This document shows, one piece after another, positions 1 to 7,961 of a stretch of 64,000 nucleotides of DNA. A program made the position numbers and the translations under genes. The notes under the pieces were generated by a model, which was not told the DNA's origin, ran no database searches, and worked only from the letters and a program-made list of their open reading frames with translations. Origin of the DNA: Couchioplanes caeruleus (GTDB taxonomy: Bacteria > Actinomycetota > Actinomycetes > Mycobacteriales > Micromonosporaceae); NCBI RefSeq assembly GCF_003751945.1, contig NZ_RJKL01000001.1, positions 930,001 to 994,000 on the forward strand. The letters run 5' to 3'. The number at the start of each line of letters is the position of its first letter. The stretch's first letter is position 1.

Positions 1-1044
1 GTTCTCGTGCATCACCCGGGAATAGTGGTTGGTGACCGGGTTGCGGTAGTGGGCCGCCGCCTCCGCGACCGGCTGCTGCGCACGGTCGTGCAGCGTCGAC
101 CGGTTCAGGGCGGCGCCCAGCACCGCCGCGACCGGGCCGGTGACGCCGTCGTTGGGGGCGGCCAGCGTACCGTCGCAGAAGAGCAGGTCACGGCTGCTTG
201 GCCGGCCGAACGAGGCGGCGCCGCGGTTGAAGACGAGCCGGTCGCCGAGGACCCGGCCGGTGAACGTCCCGGCGTTCGTGGTCACCGTGAGCGGCCGCTG
301 GGCGTAGGTGCGCCAGACGTGGTCGACGTAGCCGGCGAAGTAGCTTGCGGGGAACCGGCCGCCGTCGATGCCGTGCCCCGGGGCAATTACGCGCAGCCGG
401 TCGCCGACCACCAGCCGCCCGAAGTCGGGCTGCGCCGCGACCGCCGCGAAGATCCGGTCCCGGCCACCCGGGGTGAGCAGGCCGGTGCGCTGCGACCTCT
501 CGCCGTCGAGCTTGATCGACATCGGGATGCTGAACATGTCGACCATCGTGGTGTTGCAGAACATCCCGGCGTCGTTGTACGTGAACTCGATGCAGTCGTG
601 CAGGACGCCGAAGCTCGGGTCGCCGGCCACCCAGCCGGCCGGGAACTGCAGCGCCGGCCTGCCGGCACCGTCGGTGACCACCTTGAACCGCAGCCGGTCG
701 CCGATCGCCACGTACACCCGGCCGGACATCTTGGGCAGGATCAGGGTGGTGGTCCCGCCGGTGAGCGGGATGCCCAGGTCGGCGAAGCCGTCGGGGCCGT
801 TCTGGGCGGTGCTGCACGGGGTGAAGCCACGGGACCGGCTGACGAAACCCTGGCGCCCGGCCGGGTCGGTACCGACCACGTACACCGTGATCGCGGAGTT
901 CGGGAAGCGGCCGGTGTCGTTGGCGATCGTCAGGGGCAGCCCGTCGGCGGCGAACGCGCGGGTGGTCAGCGCGCCGACCAGCGGCACACCGGCGGCGACG
1001 GCGCCGGCGGTGAGGCCGAGCAGGGTCCTGCGGGTGATCGTCAT
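1..1044 (-). CDS. GH64 family beta-1,3-glucanase, secreted, 3' end beyond window
   Basis: Predicted exported endo-beta-1,3-glucanase of the GH64 thaumatin-like fold (laminaripentaose-producing type), acting outside the cell on fungal or algal beta-glucan. The protein opens with a twin-arginine leader (MTITRRTLLGL, then a hydrophobic stretch to about residue 33). The segment around residues 150-175 has a Glu (E153, in CIEFTYND) and an Asp (D169, in VDMFSIP) 16 residues apart. That is the spacing of the catalytic pair E154/D170 reported for Streptomyces matensis LPHase. The ATG at 1044 is preceded by GAGGAG. The frame runs open through position 1, so the C-terminus is missing. It is divergent from the sigma-GH128 fusion gene, suggesting joint control. 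The family call is firm; the exact product pattern is inferred. Confidence 0.88.
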   Translation of the reverse strand, partial: MTITRRTLLGLTAGAVAAGVPLVGALTTRAFAADGLPLTIANDTGRFPNSAITVYVVGTDPAGRQGFVSRSRGFTPCSTAQNGPDGFADLGIPLTGGTTTLILPKMSGRVYVAIGDRLRFKVVTDGAGRPALQFPAGWVAGDPSFGVLHDCIEFTYNDAGMFCNTTMVDMFSIPMSIKLDGERSQRTGLLTPGGRDRIFAAVAAQPDFGRLVVGDRLRVIAPGHGIDGGRFPASYFAGYVDHVWRTYAQRPLTVTTNAGTFTGRVLGDRLVFNRGAASFGRPSSRDLLFCDGTLAAPNDGVTGPVAAVLGAALNRSTLHDRAQQPVAEAAAHYRNPVTNHYSRVMHEN

Positions 1045-1066
1045 CGAAGGCTCCTCGTACGGTCGG

Positions 1067-1091
1067 GCGCCGGCCCCGACGGGGCCGGCGC
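1067..1091. repeat. Perfect 11-bp hairpin in the leader of the GH64 gene
   Basis: Arms 1067-1077 and 1081-1091 are exactly complementary with a 3-nt spacer (GAC). The hairpin lies 23-47 bp upstream of the GH64 start, so it would fall in the 5' untranslated RNA or core promoter of that gene. It could be a terminator or attenuator for one of the divergent transcripts, or simply a GC-rich palindrome. Confidence 0.5.
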
Positions 1092-1130
1092 GCGGGTGGC
1101 GTCGAGGAGGAGACGCCTGCCGGTGGCGCC

Positions 1131-1161
1131 GATAACAGAAACGTCGGAGATCCTTGTTATC
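1131..1161. promoter_or_regulatory. GATAACA/TGTTATC inverted repeat between divergent glucanase genes
   Basis: GATAACA (1131-1137) and TGTTATC (1155-1161) form a 7-bp perfect inverted repeat with centres about 24 bp apart, in the only AT-rich part of the 187-bp divergent intergenic region. The spacing suits a dimeric regulator on one DNA face. An ECF-like AAC...GTT arrangement can also be read here. The function is inferred from position only. Confidence 0.35.
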
Positions 1162-1231
1162 CCGGCCCCCGCGCCACGTCCCCAGCTCAGGGGCGCCCCG
1201 CGGGGCGGGCGCCGACGAGGAGGTACAGCGG

Positions 1232-3130
1232 ATGGCGGACGACGCGACACGGGCCGCGCGGACCGACGAGGCGACGGTACGGGCGGCCCGGGCCGGCGAC
1301 CAGCGGGCCGTCGACACGCTGGTCGCGGCGTACCTGCCGCTGGTCTACAACGTCGTGGGTCGGGCCCTGCAGGGCCATCCGGACACCGACGACGTGGTGC
1401 AGGAAACCATGCTGCGGATGCTGCGCGGCCTCGGCGAGCTGCGCGAGCCGGCCCGGTTCCGCTCCTGGCTGGTGGCGATCGCCATGCACCAGGTACGGGA
1501 CCGGCACCGCCGCCGGCCGCCGCTCGCCGACGCGGTACCGGAGGACGTCGCCGACCCGGGCGCCGACTTCGCCGACCTGACGATTTTGCAGCTGGGCCTG
1601 TCCGGGCAGCGGCGGGAGGTGGCCGAGGCGACCCGCTGGCTGGACCCGGACGACCGGGGGCTGCTCGCGCTGTGGTGGCTGGAGGCGGCCGGCCAGCTCG
1701 ACCGGGACGAGGTGGTGGCCGCCACCGGCCTCGACCGGGCCCACGTGGCGGTCCGGATCCAGCGGATGAAGGCCCAGCTGGAGACGGCCCGCGCGGTGGT
1801 ACGGGCGCTGCGCGCCACCCCGCGCTGCCTCGACCTCGCGGCGCTGACCGCCGGGTGGGACGGCCGCCCCCAGCCGCTGTGGCGCAAGCGGCTGGCCCGG
1901 CACACCCGGGACTGCCCGCGCTGCGGCCGGGCCTGGTCGGACCTGGTCGCCGCCGAGCGGCTGCTGGCCGGCGCGGCGCTGGTCCCGGTCCCGGCCGGCC
2001 TGTTCACCGGCAAGCTCGCCGTTGGCGCGGCCGGCGCCGCCGCGGCCGCCGGCACCACCGGCGCGGCGGCGACAGGTACCGCCGGGACCGTCACGGCCGG
2101 GCTGGCGCCCGCCACCGGCGCCGGGGCGGGCGCGCTGGCCCCGGCGGCCGGGGGCGGCGCGGCCGGACTGCTCGCGGCCAAGCCGGTCGCGGCGCTGGTC
2201 GCCCTGGTGGTCGCCGCCGGGGTCGCGGTCGGTGTCGCCACGCACCGCGACGAGCGCCGTCCGGCGACCGCCCCCACCGCGGCCGCATCCACGGTGGTTC
2301 CGCCGACGGCCGCCGCGACGACCGTCGGCCCCACGACCGCCGCCCCGTCGCCGACCGCTGCGCCGACGTCGGGGCCGCCGGCCGCGCCGGCCGGCGTGCG
2401 CACCGCCAAGAAGGGCGTCTCCACCACGCCGTACCCCGGCGCCGCCGGCGCCCTCGCCGACGTCTCCGCGTCCTGGTACCTGACCTGGTCGACCGAGGGG
2501 GTCGGGGCGCCGGCCGGGGTGGAGTTCGTGCCGACGGTCTGGGGCGCGGCCGAGGCGGCCCCGGACCGGCTGCGGCGCATCCCCGGTGGCTCCGGCCCGC
2601 TGCTCGGCTTCAACGAGCCGGACCTGCCGGCCCAGGCCAACCTCACCGTCGAGCAGGCTCTCGACCTGTGGCCCCGGCTGACCGCGACCGGGCGGCGGCT
2701 GGGCAGCCCGGCCCCGGCCACCGGCGCCGACCTCGCCGGCGGCTGGCTGGACCGGTTCCTGGCCGGGGCGAAGGCCCGCGGGTACCGGGTCGACTTCGTG
2801 GCGCTGCACTGGTACGGCAGCGACTTCGGCCCGGCCGCGGTCGACCAGCTGCGCCGCTACGTCACCGCCGTCCACGACCGGTACGGGCTGCCGGTCTGGG
2901 TCACCGAGTACGCCCTGGTGAACTTCGCCGGGACGCCCCGCTACCCAACCGCCGAGCAGCAGGCGGCGTTCGCCCGCGGCTCGGCGGCGATGCTGGAGCG
3001 GCTGCCCTTCGTGGAGCGGTACGCCTGGTTCGCCCTCTCCTCCCGGGAGAGCGGCGACACCGGCCTGTACGGCCCGGACGGCACGGCGACCGCGGTCGGC
3101 GCCGCCTACCGGGAAGCCGGCCAGGGCTGA
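1232..3130 (+). CDS. ECF sigma factor fused through zinc finger and TM helix to a GH128 glucanase domain
   Basis: This is a 632-residue chimera. Residues ~10-90 are sigma-70 region 2 (DDVVQETMLRMLRG, then FRSWLVAIAMHQ). Residues ~125-185 are region 4. At ~224-232 comes an H-x3-C-x2-C motif (HTRDCPRC) like the ZAS zinc-binding anti-sigma fold, then an Ala/Gly-rich linker, one membrane helix (~312-335), a Thr/Pro/Ala-rich spacer, and from ~390 a GH128/Asl1-type glycosidase domain with both expected glutamates: E462 in GFNEPD and E559 in WVTEYA. The start at 1232 is chosen because GAGGAGG lies 8 nt upstream; an upstream in-frame start at 1154 has no such site. Topology puts the sigma part inside and the glucanase or glucan-binding part outside. 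Sigma factors with C-terminal extracytoplasmic extensions are known in Actinobacteria. The inferred role is glucan sensing that controls itself and the adjacent GH64 gene. Confidence 0.85.
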   Translation: MADDATRAARTDEATVRAARAGDQRAVDTLVAAYLPLVYNVVGRALQGHPDTDDVVQETMLRMLRGLGELREPARFRSWLVAIAMHQVRDRHRRRPPLADAVPEDVADPGADFADLTILQLGLSGQRREVAEATRWLDPDDRGLLALWWLEAAGQLDRDEVVAATGLDRAHVAVRIQRMKAQLETARAVVRALRATPRCLDLAALTAGWDGRPQPLWRKRLARHTRDCPRCGRAWSDLVAAERLLAGAALVPVPAGLFTGKLAVGAAGAAAAAGTTGAAATGTAGTVTAGLAPATGAGAGALAPAAGGGAAGLLAAKPVAALVALVVAAGVAVGVATHRDERRPATAPTAAASTVVPPTAAATTVGPTTAAPSPTAAPTSGPPAAPAGVRTAKKGVSTTPYPGAAGALADVSASWYLTWSTEGVGAPAGVEFVPTVWGAAEAAPDRLRRIPGGSGPLLGFNEPDLPAQANLTVEQALDLWPRLTATGRRLGSPAPATGADLAGGWLDRFLAGAKARGYRVDFVALHWYGSDFGPAAVDQLRRYVTAVHDRYGLPVWVTEYALVNFAGTPRYPTAEQQAAFARGSAAMLERLPFVERYAWFALSSRESGDTGLYGPDGTATAVGAAYREAGQG

Positions 3131-3428
3131 CGGCGCGGTCCGGTCGGCCGGCGGACCGGCCCTGCCAGTATCCGACGGTCACGTACTCGTCGTCGCCTCT
3201 GCCACTGGCGCGCCGTGCACCCGCCGCGGCGGGTGATGACACGCCTCATGGCGTTCTGGGCGTAGTGCCCCGCCTGTGCAGAAGGTGATCTGCCGGTTCG
3301 GCTCCGGGCGAGGCGTCGTTGCATGCCATCCACTGGCACGCGACCTCGTCATGTGCCACGCCTCTGGCAACTACTTCTGACATGGGTTGATCCCGAGCGG
3401 GCTGGCGTACGTACTTCAGCCTGCATAG
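3131..3428. other. Intergenic, no gene recognised
   Basis: This 298-bp gap has no convincing coding frame. It holds a perfect 18-bp palindrome at 3218-3235 and, just after the fusion gene, imperfect GGTCCG/CGGACC pairing that could act as a terminator. Confidence 0.5.
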
Positions 3429-4283
3429 ATGGTGAATTCACGAATGGAGATTCACGTGTTGGCCGTCTCGGGGATGTTGTCGTGGCGTCGTTGGCTCTCG
3501 GGTGCGGCGATGCTCGTCGTGGCAGCGGTCCTGCTCGATCCACAGGGCGCGCGGGCGGAGCCCGGCGTTCCCGAGCCGCCGAACGGCTTGCTGAGCGACC
3601 GCGGCAGGGGCGACCTCTCGGACGCCGATCGCGATTTCGCGACGAAGGTTCGCCTCGCCGGGTTGTGGGAGATTCCCGCGGGCGAGATGGCGCAGCAGAG
3701 GTCGGACGACCCCAGGATCCAATCCATCGGGCGCGAGATCGCGGCTCAGCACAAGATTCTGGACAAGTTTGTCCGTGATGCCGCGAAGAAGCTGGACATC
3801 GCTCTGCCGGACGAGCCCAACGCGGACCAGCAGGGGTGGCTCGGCGAGATGCGCGACGCCGAGGGCACTGACTTCGACAAGGTCTACATCGACCGGCTCC
3901 GCGCCGCTCACGGCAAGATCTTCCCGGCCATCGCGACGATCCGGGCGAGCACCCGCAATGACACGATCCGCAAACTGGCGCAGCGCACCAACCAGTTCGT
4001 GATGACGCATATGACCCTGTTGGAGAGCAGCGGCATCGTGAACTTCGCCGCACTGCCGACGGCACCGCCGCCTGCAGCCGGTAACGGTGGGTCGGCGAAC
4101 GCTGTACGCGTTTCGGCGGCAGCCAACTCCGAGACCCCATCGCCGATAACCGGCACATCGATGCTACTGATTGTCGCCGCGGTGCTGGCTAGCGTGGCTG
4201 GAACGGTGTTCGCGATGCGACGCCTGTCGCAGGCTCCGAGGCGGCGTTACCGACGGCCACAGGGCCGGTACTTCGAGTCCTGA
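3429..4283 (+). CDS. DUF4142 family exported, membrane-anchored protein
   Basis: A secreted or membrane-tethered protein with a ferritin-like DUF4142 helical bundle; the biochemical function is unknown. It has a signal-like hydrophobic stretch near the N-terminus ending ARAEP, the DUF4142 region at about residues 65-195 (DRDFATKVRLAGLWE ... HMTLLESSG), a Pro/Ala/Ser-rich spacer, and a C-terminal membrane helix (SMLLIVAAVLASVAGTVFA) followed by an Arg-rich tail. The start is uncertain. ATG 3429 is the longest, but the GTG at 3456 sits 5 nt after GGAGA and is equally plausible. There is no obvious operon partner. Confidence 0.8.
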   Translation: MVNSRMEIHVLAVSGMLSWRRWLSGAAMLVVAAVLLDPQGARAEPGVPEPPNGLLSDRGRGDLSDADRDFATKVRLAGLWEIPAGEMAQQRSDDPRIQSIGREIAAQHKILDKFVRDAAKKLDIALPDEPNADQQGWLGEMRDAEGTDFDKVYIDRLRAAHGKIFPAIATIRASTRNDTIRKLAQRTNQFVMTHMTLLESSGIVNFAALPTAPPPAAGNGGSANAVRVSAAANSETPSPITGTSMLLIVAAVLASVAGTVFAMRRLSQAPRRRYRRPQGRYFES

Positions 4284-4610
4284 TATGCCTGCCCGGGTCT
4301 GCTGGGCTCCGGGCCCGGCGGTCTTGGCCATGCGGGTAGAGGCAGGACGATCTTGGACGCAATCATCCGCCCGTGGCTGCACCGTCGAAACACGGGTCCG
4401 AACTGACGGTCACGCGTACGATGTTCGAGTTCTTTCCCTCGCTGGATTTGAGTATCCACGAATCGCGCTTCGTGCGTGAAGCTGCCTGGGAAGGTGAAGG
4501 GGAAAGCCGACCTTCTAGGTCGCCATAACCTACGATGTGCCATTCTCGTCTGGTCGTGCGCGTTCACGCGGTGTGACTTGTTCGGGAACGGGCGGAGATG
4601 GGGGCGAAAG
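4284..4610. other. Intergenic with possible terminator
   Basis: No gene recognised in 327 bp. GCCCGG and CCGGGC near 4290-4320 can pair and may terminate the DUF4142 transcript. The rest probably holds the promoter of the regulator at 4611. Confidence 0.35.
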
Positions 4611-4922
4611 ATGTCGGTGCCGGAAGCGGTGAAGCGCTCGGGATCGAGCGTGCGGACCTGGACCTTTCTGACCAACCACGCCCACGTACTGCTGGCCATC
4701 GCCCGCGACCCCACCGTGCGCCTGCGCGATGTTGCCGACACCATCGGCATCACCGAACGCGCCGCGCAAGCCATCGTCACGGACCTCGAAACCGACGGCT
4801 ACCTTACTCGTGAGCGCGTCGGGCGCCGCAATCAGTACACCGTTAACGGTGCCGGTCGGTTCCGCCACCCCGCCGAAGCGGACCGGAACATCGGCGACCT
4901 GCTCAACCTGTTCACCGACTGA
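4611..4922 (+). CDS. Small MarR-like winged-helix regulator
   Basis: This 103-residue cytoplasmic DNA-binding protein is essentially one winged HTH: helices over residues ~15-60 (LLAIARDPTVRLRDVADTIG, then ITERAAQAIVTDLETDGYL) and a beta-wing (TRERVGRRNQYTV). A short tail ends NIGDLLNLF. The length matches stand-alone single-domain actinobacterial regulators. ATG 4611 is chosen because it begins the conserved part and follows GGGGGCGAAAG; upstream in-frame starts add low-similarity sequence. Target and ligand are unknown. Confidence 0.78.
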   Translation: MSVPEAVKRSGSSVRTWTFLTNHAHVLLAIARDPTVRLRDVADTIGITERAAQAIVTDLETDGYLTRERVGRRNQYTVNGAGRFRHPAEADRNIGDLLNLFTD

Positions 4923-5133
4923 TCGGGCAGATACATCTGGCGGGTGCGCATCCGACTGGCCCTCGGAGACGACCATGCGCTTCGCGCCGGGCTGGAAACC
5001 CTTCGGGTTGTCACCCGGGACCGCCGGCTGAGCCCGGCCAGGCGGGGCTCGTTCGACGACGCTGCCTAGCGGTCGGTTCCTGTCCGCCCGACCGACTGAC
5101 TACGGCACGGCGTCGGCCGCGTAGGGTGCCCGC

Positions 5134-5901
5134 ATGTCGCAGCCGTGCCCGTACCTGGACGCCCCGACGCCGTTGGCGTTCGCCCATCGCGGCGGGGCCG
5201 CCGCCGGCGACGAGAACACCGCCGAGGCGTTCGCCCGGGCCGTGGCGATGGGCTACCGGTACATCGAGACCGACGTGCACACCACCGCCGACGGGGTGCC
5301 GGTGGTGGTACACGATCCCACCCTCGCCCGCGTCGCCGGGGAGCCGGCGCGGGTGGCCGCGCTAAGCATGGCGGACCTGGCCACCGTACGCGTCGGAGGC
5401 GCCGCCGCGGTGCCACGCCTCGAGGAGATCCTGAGCGCATGGCCCGGCGTACGGTTCAACATCGACGTCAAGGCCGACGGGGCCGAGCAGGCCACCGTGC
5501 AGGTGGTGCGCCGCACGGGCGCCGAGCGACGGGTCCTGCTGACCTCGTTCGGCGACGCCCGGCTGGCGCGGCTGCGCGCCCTGGCCGGCCCGCAGGTCGC
5601 CACGTCGCTGGGCATGCGGGAGGTGGCTCGGCTGCGGGTGACGTCACTGACCGGCCTGCCGATGCGGGTGCCGGTGGGGGCGGTGGCCGCGCAGGTGCCG
5701 CTGCGCCACGCCGGGGTGCCGGTGGTCGACCGGCGTTTCGTGCGCGCCGCGCACCGGCTCGGCTTGCAGGTACACGTTTGGACGGTGGACGACGCCGCGA
5801 CCATCCGACGGTTATTGGATCTCGGCGTGGATGGCATCATGACCGATCACCTGGAGGTGCTGCGCGACGTGTACGCGGAGCGCGGGCACTGGCCTGGCTG
5901 A
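5134..5901 (+). CDS. Glycerophosphodiester phosphodiesterase
   Basis: 255 residues, a GDPD-family TIM barrel hydrolysing glycerophosphodiesters to glycerol-3-phosphate and alcohol. Catalytic motifs are in place: HRGG at 18-21 followed by ENT, ETDVH at 45-49 (metal ligands E45, D47), HD at 59-60, NIDVK near 109, and the C-terminal VWTVDD...DGIMTDH. There is no signal peptide, so it is cytoplasmic. It sits 48 bp upstream of the UMF1 transporter on the same strand and may be cotranscribed, which would fit lipid or phosphodiester salvage. Confidence 0.93.
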   Translation: MSQPCPYLDAPTPLAFAHRGGAAAGDENTAEAFARAVAMGYRYIETDVHTTADGVPVVVHDPTLARVAGEPARVAALSMADLATVRVGGAAAVPRLEEILSAWPGVRFNIDVKADGAEQATVQVVRRTGAERRVLLTSFGDARLARLRALAGPQVATSLGMREVARLRVTSLTGLPMRVPVGAVAAQVPLRHAGVPVVDRRFVRAAHRLGLQVHVWTVDDAATIRRLLDLGVDGIMTDHLEVLRDVYAERGHWPG

Positions 5902-5949
5902 CCCACCGCCCCTGCCGGCCGCGCCGGCCGCCGAAGACGAGGACCCCGC

Positions 5950-7329
5950 ATGGCCGCGTCCATCACCGACGCCACCCCGGGCCGCAGCACCCGCGCCGAA
6001 CGCACCGGCTGGTACTTCTACGACTGGGCGATGTCGGCATTCTCCACCACGGTGATCACCGTGTTCCTGGGTCCGTTCCTCACCAGCGTCGCCGAACAGG
6101 CGGCCGGCTGCCCGCTCGGCGCCGACGAATGCGCCGGATCGGTTCATCCATTAGGCATCACGATGGCCGCCGGGTCGTACTTTCCCTATCTGGTGTCGCT
6201 GTCAGTGTTCCTGACCGTGTTCGTGCTGCCGATCATGGGGGCGGTCGCCGACCGGTCGCTGCACAAGAAGCGGCTGCTCGCCGCCGCGGCGTACACCGGT
6301 GCCGGGGCGACTGTGGCGATGGTGTTCGTCACCGGCGAACGGTACCTGCTGGGCGGGGCGCTGTTCGTGGTGGCGAACATCGCCTTCGGCGCTGCGGTGG
6401 TGGTGTACAACTCGTTCCTGCCCCAGCTCGGCGGCCCGAACGAGCGCGACGCCATCTCCAGCCGCGGCTGGGCGCTCGGCTACCTGGGCGGAGGGCTGCT
6501 GCTGCTGGGCAACCTGGCCGCGGTCAGCGCGTTCGCCGTGGACGGCGACGCACAGCGCACCCTCGACGTGGCCCGCTGGTCGATCGTGTCGGCCGGGCTG
6601 TGGTGGGCGCTGTTCACCCTGGTGCCGCTGCGCTGGCTGCGGGAACGTCCAGGCGCGGAGGCCGCCGAGCGGCGCGACAGCGTACTGGTCGACGGGTTCC
6701 GGCAGTTGCGAGGCACCATGCGTGCGATGCGGGCGTACCCGCTGACGTTGTTCTTCCTGCTGGCATTCCTGGTCTACAACGACGGCATCCAGACGGTGAT
6801 CGCGCTGGCCAGTCAGTACGGCACCGAGGAACTGCGCCTGGACCAGACCACGCTGGTCGTCACGATCCTGCTCGTGCAGTTCCTGGCCTTCGGCGGGGCG
6901 CTGCTGCTCGGCGGGCTGGCCGCACGGATCGGGGCGCACAAGACGGTGCTGCTGAGCCTCGTGCTGTGGACGGCGGTGATCGTGGCGGCATTCCGGCTTC
7001 CGGCCGAGGCGCCGGTACCGTTCATGGTGCTCGGCGCGGCGATCGGGCTGGTACTCGGCGGCAGCCAGGCGCTGAGCCGGTCACTGTTCGCCCAGCTGAT
7101 CCCGGTCGGCAAGGAGGCCGAATACTACGGCTTCTACGAGATCAGCGACAAGGGCACCAGCTGGTTGGGGCCGCTGGCGTTCGGGCTGGTGTTCCAACTC
7201 ACCGCCAGCTACCGGGTGGGCCTGGTCTCCCTGCTGATCTTCTTCGTGATCGGGTTCACCTTGCTGGCGGCGGTACCGATGCGCCGGGCCATCGTCGCCG
7301 CGGGCAACACCCCGCCCCGGGTGCTCTGA
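5950..7329 (+). CDS. MFS transporter, UMF1/Atg22-like
   Basis: A 459-residue membrane protein with about 12 hydrophobic segments. The opening (RTGWYFYDWAMSAFSTTVITVFLGPFLT) is the signature of the UMF1/Atg22-like branch of the major facilitator superfamily. GAVADRSLHKKR is the loop 2-3 motif. The yeast relative exports amino acids from the vacuole; the bacterial substrate is unknown. GAGGA lies 9 nt before the ATG. The gene is full length, shows no damage and probably follows the phosphodiesterase in one transcript. Confidence 0.9.
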   Translation: MAASITDATPGRSTRAERTGWYFYDWAMSAFSTTVITVFLGPFLTSVAEQAAGCPLGADECAGSVHPLGITMAAGSYFPYLVSLSVFLTVFVLPIMGAVADRSLHKKRLLAAAAYTGAGATVAMVFVTGERYLLGGALFVVANIAFGAAVVVYNSFLPQLGGPNERDAISSRGWALGYLGGGLLLLGNLAAVSAFAVDGDAQRTLDVARWSIVSAGLWWALFTLVPLRWLRERPGAEAAERRDSVLVDGFRQLRGTMRAMRAYPLTLFFLLAFLVYNDGIQTVIALASQYGTEELRLDQTTLVVTILLVQFLAFGGALLLGGLAARIGAHKTVLLSLVLWTAVIVAAFRLPAEAPVPFMVLGAAIGLVLGGSQALSRSLFAQLIPVGKEAEYYGFYEISDKGTSWLGPLAFGLVFQLTASYRVGLVSLLIFFVIGFTLLAAVPMRRAIVAAGNTPPRVL

Positions 7330-7836
7330 CACCGCTGTCGACAATGCCCGGATGGGGGCGCGCGCTCCTGACGCCGGAGGCCCACGACCAGGACGCGACA
7401 CCTGATCCCCCTCCACCATCGAAGCCCTGGTGCCCGACCCCGCGGGCCCGCCCGACCCCACGTCGCACCGCAGTGGGTGCTGCGGGGAAGCAGTCGCGCC
7501 GATCGGAGTCGCCAAGACGTACTGCGGCTGATCGGCTGAGCGCGCCACCAAGCCGTACCGTCGTCGCCCGGTTCCGATGGGCCCAGGGCTTCTCGCAGGC
7601 ACTGGCGGGCCCACCGTCGCGCAGGAGCCGACCTCTGGGTCGAAGGCAGACCGGTGACGCACGTCCGACACGTCCCGCTGTGACAGCAACCAGGCGGTCG
7701 ACGTCGATGCTGGCGCGGACCGTCGGTGACCTGCCCCGCGATGTCCGCCGGTGCCGCGATCAGCTCGGAGCAGTGCCGCTGCAACGACTCGAGTAGTCGC
7801 TCCCGCCAGGTGATCTCCAGCAGGCTCTCGTCCAGG
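7330..7836. other. Intergenic, nothing recognised
   Basis: Open frames occur on both strands, as expected at this GC content, but none resembles a known protein or has a good ribosome site. The sequence may be decayed coding DNA flanking the IS element. Confidence 0.4.
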
Positions 7837-7929
7837 TTGCCCGCCGATCTCTCGACCGACGAGGGTATCGACGAGGTCGCGCGGGCGCTGGCGTCCGAGG
7901 AGGTCATCCTGCTGGTCAACAATGCCTGG
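7837..7929 (+). pseudogene. Remnant of a short-chain dehydrogenase/reductase
   Basis: The frame reads LPADLSTDEGIDEVARA, then LLVNNA. This matches the SDR block that links the D-L strand (nucleotide-binding region) to the NNAG motif. No Rossmann GxxxGxG part precedes it and no YxxxK active site follows; the IS5-family element begins 32 bp downstream. This is a relic of about 30 codons. Confidence 0.45.
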
Positions 7930-7961
7930 CGGATCAGCAGGGCAGTCTTCGCCGGCGCTTA

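Noticed and set aside
7..3288. A very long open frame on the plus strand across the glucanase genes, and several long frames opposite to it
   Set aside because: High GC suppresses stops. The frame is Arg/Gly/Pro-rich, matches no family, and runs through the well-supported GH64 and sigma-GH128 genes in other frames.
7330..7836. A minus-strand frame (ERLLESLQRHCSELIAAPADIAG...) as a gene
   Set aside because: No start with a ribosome site, no family match, and it degenerates into Arg/Pro-rich sequence after about 40 codons.
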